NCBI GenBank assembly: GCA_031259805.1
Contig: JAIRKX010000192.1
Location: 1-6,459, forward strand
Length of the DNA stretch: 6,459 bases
Source: Prevotellaceae bacterium
GTDB taxonomy: Bacteria; Bacteroidota; Bacteroidia; Bacteroidales; UBA932
Direction: 5' to 3'
The notes under the pieces are model-generated. The model had not been told where the DNA came from and did no database searches. It was given only the letters and a program-made list of their open reading frames with translations. A program made the translations under genes and the position numbers. Shown in pieces: positions 1 to 5,217 of this stretch. How positions within the stretch are numbered: position 1 is the stretch's first letter; each line of letters starts with the position of its first letter.

Positions 1-1
1 G

Positions 2-1318
2 TCAATCGTCAATCTCCAATTCCTCCGGCTCTTCGGGTATATTGGCGGGATGCTCTTCCAAATATTTCTTGACAAAGGCCGTTTGTTTCTCATCCGGCTT
101 GATAGAAGGGGGCAGGTACTTGGCGCTGATTTCTTTCATCCGGTAAATGCCCGATTGTATCAGGGCGTCTTTCAGGATGGGGATTTGGTCTAAGTCAATC
201 TTGGAAAGGAAGTCGATAGAATCCATTCCCAAGTAGGTGATGTCTTTCATGGAGAGGTGGAGTATCTTCTGGAGGCGTTTACCTTCGGGGGTTAAGGCGC
301 TGGTGATAGGCAGGAAGGTCAGGACAAAGAGTTTGTCCTGCTGTGTAACGAATGTGAAATAGCCGTATACATCGCCCGTGCTAAGGTGGGCGACAAACAG
401 GGGCTGGTCGTCGGGGCCGCGGACGATTTTCGGCGTCATCATCAACGACCGGTAGAGAATCATCATCCGTTCGGTAGGCTGTACGAAGCGGAGGCGTTCC
501 TTGAGGCGGAGGATGGCGTGCTGTTGTATGTAGATGGCGAGCTTCCGGTCGTCTTTTTCGTCGCACAGGGGGAAGATCTGGCTGTACTGAATGTCGGCAG
601 GGAGCATGGATTTCATATCTATCGGTCCCATGCAGAACCGGTATGCTTTTCGCCGTCTATCGAAATGTTTGAACGAAATACATTCGGGCACGTCGGAGGT
701 GAGGGAAATCGTTAACCCCAGGCAGCCGGACGACTGGGCGTCATAGCTGCCGGTGTAGCCGTAGAGCCGGAATTGTACCTGCGAGATGGCCAGCAACGGA
801 AACATAATAATGCCCCTTAATTGTTCCTGTACTTTGGACTCCAAAAGACCGGTCTTTTGCAGTTTTTCATGCGCGTCGCGGACTGCCTGCAACTCGTCGC
901 CGAGCACAATATGCGTAAGATGGGGATAAAGGTACAACCCGCCGGAAAAAGCAATCCCGTAGCTTAAGGCATCGGCCATCGAAAGACCGATTTCCTCGTT
1001 ATTATCTACATAGGTTTCTTCAAAGGCGACGTGTAGCAGGGCGCGAACATAGCGCAGGAATGCGTGGGGGACGCAAGCGCCTTTCTTTATCACTACGCGG
1101 GGTCTTTCGCTGGGGATGTTCAGTATCGCATTCAATTGCTGTTTGGTCATCCGGTCGAGGAATGACTCGTCGATGCCTGCCAGACGAAGTAACTTACGCC
1201 CTACCTCCTCCATGTGCCGGAGGTAAGTATACGACGCCCGCTGGAGAAAGGGATTTTTCGGCTGATGAGACTGGTATACTTTGTTCTTTCGTTTCCGATT
1301 GTTTTTACTTTTAGGCAT
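2..1318 (-). CDS. Hypothetical protein, 438 aa, with HAxxRLxER motif
   Basis: I do not recognise this family. The frame is complete: ATG at 1318-1316 and TGA at 4-2. The N-terminus is strongly basic (residues 1-14, rich in Lys, Arg and Asn) and the C-terminus is acidic and proline-rich (about 422-438). There is no signal peptide or clear membrane segment, so it is probably cytoplasmic. Residues 25-70 look helical, 78-150 are mixed and somewhat hydrophobic, and 165-235 hold alternating strand-like stretches. The most distinctive part is residues 262-340: an HAILRLKER motif at 267-275, a helix, then two or three hydrophobic strands (YGYFTFV at 318-324, LFVLTFLPI at 330-338). That order resembles small RelE/DUF4258-like folds, but this is only a shape resemblance. 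A 98-base gap separates the gene from the Gate gene upstream, so it may be transcribed alone. The basic tail could bind nucleic acid; that is inference. Confidence 0.8.
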   Translation of the reverse strand: MPKSKNNRKRKNKVYQSHQPKNPFLQRASYTYLRHMEEVGRKLLRLAGIDESFLDRMTKQQLNAILNIPSERPRVVIKKGACVPHAFLRYVRALLHVAFEETYVDNNEEIGLSMADALSYGIAFSGGLYLYPHLTHIVLGDELQAVRDAHEKLQKTGLLESKVQEQLRGIIMFPLLAISQVQFRLYGYTGSYDAQSSGCLGLTISLTSDVPECISFKHFDRRRKAYRFCMGPIDMKSMLPADIQYSQIFPLCDEKDDRKLAIYIQQHAILRLKERLRFVQPTERMMILYRSLMMTPKIVRGPDDQPLFVAHLSTGDVYGYFTFVTQQDKLFVLTFLPITSALTPEGKRLQKILHLSMKDITYLGMDSIDFLSKIDLDQIPILKDALIQSGIYRMKEISAKYLPPSIKPDEKQTAFVKKYLEEHPANIPEEPEELEIDD

Positions 1319-1339
1319 GACTCGGTAATTCTAAAATTC

Positions 1340-1359
1340 AATGCCCAAAGTTAGGCATT
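1340..1359. repeat. Short inverted repeat, 6-bp arms
   Basis: The arms AATGCC and GGCATT pair perfectly around the 8-base spacer that contains the possible -7 element. It could be an operator-like site. On the plus strand the right arm runs into a short T-stretch, but the stem is short and no plus-strand gene leads into it, so I do not call it a terminator. Confidence 0.35.
1346..1353 (-). promoter_or_regulatory. Possible Bacteroidota -7 promoter element
   Basis: On the minus strand 1353-1346 reads TAACTTTG, an exact fit to the known Bacteroidota -7 consensus TAnnTTTG. Transcription would begin near 1340, leaving a leader of about 20 bases before the ATG at 1318. The expected -33 TTTG/TTG is not present about 19-21 bases upstream, where the sequence is purine-rich. 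The match could therefore be chance, or the promoter may be weak. Confidence 0.3.
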
Positions 1360-1416
1360 TTTCTCCGGTTCCTTCGTCTTTTTTTTCAGGACGTGGCACA
1401 GTTCATAGCAAACGCT

Positions 1417-2358
1417 TCATGTTTTGCGCCTGAGTCGTAATTCCAGCCGGCGTTCCCAGACAAAGAGCATCGCGATGAGCCAGCGGGGGAGCAGTAACCA
1501 CCAGCATAACCCGCCGAACGAAACGAAGAGTAACAGGTCTTCAATATTGCTGTGCGCAACGCCGATGTGGTGATTGAGCAGGTCGACGTCGCGGGCGTCT
1601 ACTTTTCCGGCTTCGGTTTCTTCTATCATTACCGCCGCGCCGTAGGCTAATCCGAGTACGTTGGCGACAATCCAGAGGAATGATGTACGCGCCGGCAGTC
1701 CGAAGATTTTCAGCAGCGGTCGCAGGCATTTCGACAGCAGCCGGATGACGCCGAACTCAGCCAGTAAGCGTTGTAAAAACGATAGCCCGACGATGAGCGT
1801 CAACATGCGTAGAATTAACTGTCCGGTCGACAGCAGCCATTCCCACGCGAGGGTCTGCAACGGCAGCGCTGCCGGCGCCACGGACGGCGCCGCCGGCATG
1901 CTTTCGACCGGCATCAGCCAGTGGAGCAGCAGACCGCCGATTAAAGCGCCTGCGGTGCGTACTGCAATCATGCGCACGGCCGACGAGCCGGTCTTTCGTT
2001 GCACTGCCGTTTCGATAAACATATTGTGTGCACAGAGTACCATGACGCCTAAGATGGTCAGTTCGCGCACGGTCAGCGACAGTGTGCCGACAATGGCCAG
2101 CGCGCCGTAGACGTTGACGAAGTAGCCGGTCAGGAAGGCCAGCGATGCTTCCCCCGGCAGTCCGACCAGCCGGAATACGGGCGAGAGGCATTCCGACATC
2201 CATGCAATAATGCCGAAATAGCGCAACGCTTCGACGCCTAACGAGACGAGTACTGTCAGGCGGATCATCCACCATGCGATTTTCAGGGCTTTTGGGAAGG
2301 AGGTGCGGAATGCGTGGCCGATGCGGTAGAGGGTCTGTTTCACGGGGTCGGTGTACAT
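1417..2358 (-). CDS. Nucleoside-recognition/Gate-domain membrane protein, 313 aa
   Basis: This is a polytopic inner-membrane protein with about seven or eight hydrophobic segments (roughly 28-50, 70-92, 97-115, 130-149, 175-197, 222-245, 273-300). It is built from two homologous halves. Residues 56-90 (ECLSPVFRLVGLPGE, then a helix containing VYGALAIV) align with 210-244 (KCLRPLLKIFGLPAR, then a helix containing AYGAAVMI). Each half is followed by an AH(N/S)xxxE-like motif (AHNMFIE at 110-116, AHSNIED at 268-274). This pattern fits the Gate/nucleoside-recognition family known from SpmA/SpmB and the FeoB core. Family members are thought to move small solutes or ions; the substrate here cannot be told. 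A Pro/Ala-rich linker (about 152-167) joins the halves. The ATG lies six bases after the folP stop, so translation is likely coupled. Family call fairly sure, function open. Confidence 0.78.
   Translation of the reverse strand: MYTDPVKQTLYRIGHAFRTSFPKALKIAWWMIRLTVLVSLGVEALRYFGIIAWMSECLSPVFRLVGLPGEASLAFLTGYFVNVYGALAIVGTLSLTVRELTILGVMVLCAHNMFIETAVQRKTGSSAVRMIAVRTAGALIGGLLLHWLMPVESMPAAPSVAPAALPLQTLAWEWLLSTGQLILRMLTLIVGLSFLQRLLAEFGVIRLLSKCLRPLLKIFGLPARTSFLWIVANVLGLAYGAAVMIEETEAGKVDARDVDLLNHHIGVAHSNIEDLLLFVSFGGLCWWLLLPRWLIAMLFVWERRLELRLRRKT
1862..1892. repeat. GC-rich palindromes in the Gate-gene linker
   Basis: Within the codons for the Pro/Ala linker there is a perfect 12-base palindrome (GGCAGCGCTGCC, 1862-1873). 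Next to it is a perfect 7-bp hairpin with a 6-base loop (arms 1873-1879 and 1886-1892). Both lie inside coding sequence. They may form mRNA structure between the two halves of the protein, or may simply follow from Ala/Gly/Pro codons in a GC-rich gene. Confidence 0.5.
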
Positions 2359-2364
2359 GTCGAA

Positions 2365-3270
2365 TTATTGTTTGTCGCCGCGCAGCCATTCGGCGAGGGT
2401 CGCTATCTGTCGGGCTTCTTTTACGTCGTGGACGCGCAGGATGGCTGCGCCTTGCAGGAGCGCCTGCAGGTGGAGCGCCGAGGTGGCGCACAGGACGTCG
2501 GAGGGCTGGCTGTCGAGCGGTTTCCAGAGCATCCCCTTTCGGGAAATGCCGATTAGCAACGGGGCGTCGAGTGTGGTAAATTCGTGCAGCCGTCGCAGGA
2601 GTGTGTAGTTTTGGGCGACTGTTTTGGCGAAGCCGAAGCCGGGGTCAATGATGACGGTGCGGATGCCGGCGTCGTGCAGCGTTGTCAGTTTGCGCTGCAG
2701 GTAGTCCTTTACGTCGAGGACGACGTCGGTGTAGTCCGTCAGGTGTGTCATGGTTTGGGGCGTGCCGCGTTTGTGCATGGCAATGTAGGGGAGTTGCAGT
2801 TGCGCTACGACGGGGATCATCTCGCGGTCGTCGTCGCCGGCCGAGATGTCGTTGACAATAAACGCGCCGTATTTGTCGTATAGCCGCCGGACGATGCCGG
2901 CGCGGAAGGTGTCGATTGATATAGGCATGCGGGGTACGTATGTGCGGACAATGCGCATCGCCGTGTCGATCCGTTGCCATTCTTCGTCTTCCGTCGCTGT
3001 GGCGGAGTTGGGGCGCGTGGAGCAGCCGCCTATATCGAGCCAGTCGACGCCGTCGACGACCATCTGCTCGATGCGTGCGGCCAACTCGCGCTCCGATTGG
3101 CACCGGCTGGTTGCGTAGAACGAGTCGGGCGTGGCGTTAATAATGCCCATGATGAGGGGCAGTGGACGTCCTGTCAGGGACGAAATGTTTGTAGAAACGG
3201 TATCCCCTCTCGTTTCCCCGTCCTTAACGGGACGTCCGTGTTTTCCAAGCCCATGTTCTATGTTCTTCAT
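2365..3270 (-). CDS. folP: Dihydropteroate synthase (FolP)
   Basis: Condenses 6-hydroxymethyl-7,8-dihydropterin pyrophosphate with p-aminobenzoate to 7,8-dihydropteroate in folate synthesis; cytoplasmic TIM barrel and sulfonamide target. The 301-residue protein shows the family signatures in order: MGIINATPDSF (41-51), DIGGCSTRP (79-87), SIDTF (118-122), VNDISAG (139-145), MHKRGTP (165-171), DPGFGF (209-214), GISRK (241-245, with the conserved Ser-Arg-Lys) and RVHD (279-282). Details differ from common versions: Cys at 82 where Glu, Tyr or Gln is usual, KR at 167-168 in MHxxGTP, and Ala at 215 where the loop usually has Gly. The ATG at 3270 overlaps the recQ TGA (ATGA), which supports this start. 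However, residues 12-36 are encoded by a nested inverted repeat, and the usual N-terminal strand before MGI looks replaced. An internal start at Met41 seems unlikely because it falls on the first core strand. The Gate gene follows six bases on. Function very sure, N-terminus less so. Confidence 0.95.
   Translation of the reverse strand: MKNIEHGLGKHGRPVKDGETRGDTVSTNISSLTGRPLPLIMGIINATPDSFYATSRCQSERELAARIEQMVVDGVDWLDIGGCSTRPNSATATEDEEWQRIDTAMRIVRTYVPRMPISIDTFRAGIVRRLYDKYGAFIVNDISAGDDDREMIPVVAQLQLPYIAMHKRGTPQTMTHLTDYTDVVLDVKDYLQRKLTTLHDAGIRTVIIDPGFGFAKTVAQNYTLLRRLHEFTTLDAPLLIGISRKGMLWKPLDSQPSDVLCATSALHLQALLQGAAILRVHDVKEARQIATLAEWLRGDKQ
3164..3237. repeat. Nested inverted repeat inside the 5' end of folP
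   Basis: The outer arms are 19 bases each (3164-3182 and 3219-3237) and pair at 16 of 19 positions. Each arm begins or ends with the palindrome GGACGTCC and contains its own GTCC-n6-GGAC mini-hairpin. An inner pair, GAAACG (3194-3199) and CGTTTC (3211-3216), sits in the 36-base centre. The distance between matching arm positions keeps the folP frame, so the two arms encode Gly-Arg-Pro twice (residues 12-14 and 34-36). The layout looks like a small dispersed palindromic element that was inserted and then translated. I recall similar GTCCCTnACGGGAC-type palindromes next to GAAATGTTgGTAGAAA-like sequence in other Bacteroidota genomes, but this is memory and not a search. Confidence 0.65.
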
Positions 3271-5183
3271 TGTTTATTGTTCATTATCCACTGCAAGGCG
3301 CCGCTGTCGGTACGGCGGACTTTGTCGTTGTCAATTAGCCAACGCAGGACGCTGATGATGGCGTCGGGGTCTCCGGCGACGGTTTGCAGGCATTCGTCGA
3401 TGGTCGGTGCGCTTTCGCGAATGAGTTTCTTTAACTGCTCGACCAGCCGGTCAAATTCGTATTTGCTTAGCCCCGTTTTCTTGTGTTCGCGGCAGACGTC
3501 GCAGCGTCCGCAGCGGCATGCGTCGGTTTCGCCGAAATAGGCCAGCAGTTGTTGGCTGCGGCATTTGGCGGTCGATTCGGCGTAGCGGAGTATGGCGTTC
3601 ATGCGTTGTTCGTAGCGTTTTTTGAGCATTCCGTATCGTTCGTGGGAGATGTTGATGTTTTTCTTGTCGAGTCGTTCTTCGTTAAATAGCAGGAGCGGGG
3701 TGCTTTTTTGGGGGATGTAGCCGATGACCTGCATTCGCGACAGTTTTATTAAATATTCGTTTACGACACTGACTTCGACGTGAAGGTAGCGTGCCAGTAT
3801 GACCTCGTCGATGGGTGTGTATTCGTGGAACAGGCCGGTGTAGGTGCGCAGGAGCAGTTTGATGAGACTGTCGAGCTGTTCGTTTTCAACTTGTATTTTG
3901 TAGAGTTCGTTGCGGGTTAGCAGGATTATGATGCGCGTCGGGTGATGGTGTTCGTCGATGATTTCGAGGTAGCCTTCGCGTTGCAGGTGTTGCAAGGCGC
4001 TGTGGGCGGTGGTCGAGTAGAGGTTGTAGTGTATGGCAAAGCGGACGAGGTTGAAGTCGTGTACGCTGCCTTTGCCTCCGCCGTAGGGGATGTTATAAAA
4101 GGTGTACAGTTTTTGGTATATTTCTTTGATGGTTTCCGGCGGGGGGAAGGATGAGATGAGTCGCGCCGTCATTCCGAGCTTGTCGTCATCGTTGTAAAGC
4201 AGCACGGCGTAGGCTGTTTTTTCATCTCGTCCGGCGCGTCCGGCTTCCTGAAAGTAAGCTTCGATGCTGTCGGGTAAATCCATGTGGGCGACAAAGCGTA
4301 CGTCAGGTTTGTCAATGCCCATTCCGAATGCGTTGGTGCATACTACGACCCGGATGAGATTTTGCTTCCATTCGTTCTGCCGCAGGTTGCGACTGTCGGG
4401 ACTGAGGCCGGCGTGGTAGAAGCCGGACTTAATGCCGTTTTTGTGGAGGAATTCGGCGATCTCCTGCGCGCTTCGCCTGTTGCGGACGTAGACGATGCCC
4501 GTGCCGGGTACGTTTTGGCATATATTCAGTAACTGCTCTTCTTTATCGTTCGTTTTGCGCACGACGTAGATGAGGTTTTTCCGTTCAAAGCTTTTCTGCA
4601 TCAGGTTTGGTTTACGGAAGAGCAGTTTTTCCATGATGTCGTTTGCTATTTCGGGGGTGGCGGTGGCGGTAAGGGCCAGCACAGGCACGTCGGGCAGCCA
4701 TTCTCGTACAGCGGCTATTTCGAGGTACGACGGCCTGAAATCGTACCCCCATTGCGAAATGCAGTGTGCTTCGTCGACGGCCAGCAGATTCACTTTTAAC
4801 TTCTGTACCCGCACGCGAAATAGTTCCGTCTTCAAGCGTTCGGGCGAGATATAAAGGAATTTATAATTGCCGTAGGTGGCATTGTCGAAGGCGACGTCAA
4901 TTTCGTGCGACGTCATGCCGGAATAGATGGCGAGGGCTTTAATGTCGCGTTTTTTCAGGTTTTCGACCTGATCTCTCATCAGTGCAATCAGGGGCGTTAT
5001 GACAATGCATAATCCGTCTTTTGCCATCGCGGGCACTTGAAACGTAATAGACTTGCCGCCGCCGGTGGGCATCAGCGCCAAGACGTCATTCCCTTCGTAT
5101 ACTTGCCGGATAATGTCTTCCTGCAAGTCGCGAAATGCGGTGTAACCCCAATATTGTTGTAATATTTTACGAAAATTGTCCAT
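3267..5183 (-). CDS. recQ: RecQ-family ATP-dependent DNA helicase
   Basis: A 3'-5' superfamily 2 DNA helicase acting in recombination and replication-fork repair. The 638 residues begin with the typical MDNFRKILQQYWGY. Helicase motifs are intact: Walker A TGGGKS (40-45), DEAH (137-140), the RecQ aromatic-rich loop CISQWGYDFRPSY (141-153), LALTATAT (169-176), NAFGMGIDKPDVR (284-296) and the arginine-finger motif QEAGRAGRD (312-320). A RecQ zinc site follows late: Cys541, Cys558, Cys561 and Cys564, within AKCRSQQLLAYFGE and CGRCDVC. In E. coli RecQ the zinc site comes soon after the helicase core. Here about 170 residues (roughly 350-520, winged-helix-like in places) lie between them. The last 74 residues are short and do not look like a clear HRDC domain. 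The gene starts 33 bases after the uvrD stop and overlaps folP by four bases, so it is likely co-transcribed with both. No defect seen. Confidence 0.96.
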   Translation of the reverse strand: MDNFRKILQQYWGYTAFRDLQEDIIRQVYEGNDVLALMPTGGGKSITFQVPAMAKDGLCIVITPLIALMRDQVENLKKRDIKALAIYSGMTSHEIDVAFDNATYGNYKFLYISPERLKTELFRVRVQKLKVNLLAVDEAHCISQWGYDFRPSYLEIAAVREWLPDVPVLALTATATPEIANDIMEKLLFRKPNLMQKSFERKNLIYVVRKTNDKEEQLLNICQNVPGTGIVYVRNRRSAQEIAEFLHKNGIKSGFYHAGLSPDSRNLRQNEWKQNLIRVVVCTNAFGMGIDKPDVRFVAHMDLPDSIEAYFQEAGRAGRDEKTAYAVLLYNDDDKLGMTARLISSFPPPETIKEIYQKLYTFYNIPYGGGKGSVHDFNLVRFAIHYNLYSTTAHSALQHLQREGYLEIIDEHHHPTRIIILLTRNELYKIQVENEQLDSLIKLLLRTYTGLFHEYTPIDEVILARYLHVEVSVVNEYLIKLSRMQVIGYIPQKSTPLLLFNEERLDKKNINISHERYGMLKKRYEQRMNAILRYAESTAKCRSQQLLAYFGETDACRCGRCDVCREHKKTGLSKYEFDRLVEQLKKLIRESAPTIDECLQTVAGDPDAIISVLRWLIDNDKVRRTDSGALQWIMNNKQ

Positions 5184-5193
5184 TAGTGAATGG

Positions 5194-5217
5194 TGCAGGG
5201 TTGCAGGGTTGCATGGT
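5194..5217. repeat. Three 8-base tandem repeats between uvrD and recQ
   Basis: On the plus strand the units are TGCAGGGT, TGCAGGGT and TGCATGGT (one mismatch in the last). They cover most of the 33-base uvrD-recQ gap, and the final unit's last base touches the uvrD stop codon. Eight is not a multiple of three, so copy changes would alter spacing rather than extend either protein in frame. It looks like a small slippage-prone spacer. Confidence 0.7.

Larger units (their letters stand above)
1319..1416 (-). other. Intergenic region between Gate gene and 438-aa gene
   Basis: This is the only gap of any size in the window (98 bases). It holds an A-rich tract (eight A's on the minus strand at 1386-1379), a small inverted repeat at 1340-1359 and a possible promoter element inside that repeat. 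No GC-rich stem followed by a T-run is seen in the minus-strand direction, so there is no clear intrinsic terminator for the upstream operon. The 8-mer ATGCCTAA occurs twice on the minus strand, at 1358-1351 and at the real start codon 1318-1311. The upstream copy opens only a six-codon frame (1358-1338). Confidence 0.6.

Noticed and set aside
1340..1362. Stem followed by T-stretch read as an intrinsic terminator
   Set aside because: The T-stretch follows only in the plus direction, where no gene leads into it; in the minus direction there is no T-run and the stem is only 6 bp.
1661..2110. Plus-strand open frame of 149 codons inside the Gate gene
   Set aside because: Antisense to a gene with clear internal repeats; its translation is low-complexity Ser/Thr/Arg and resembles no protein.
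1757..2491. Minus-strand open frame of 244 codons overlapping folP and the Gate gene
   Set aside because: Its translation is extremely rich in Arg, Pro and His, the usual look of an out-of-frame shadow, while both overlapped genes have conserved motifs.
3268..3290. AATGAACAATAAACAATGAA-like run at the recQ-folP junction as a tandem repeat
   Set aside because: The units do not match well enough; it is A-rich low-complexity sequence typical of a start region without Shine-Dalgarno sequence.
2974..3540. Long plus-strand open frame (188 codons) spanning folP 5' end and recQ 3' end
   Set aside because: It lies antisense to two clearly conserved genes and its product shows no family motif; open antisense frames are common in such GC-rich coding DNA.
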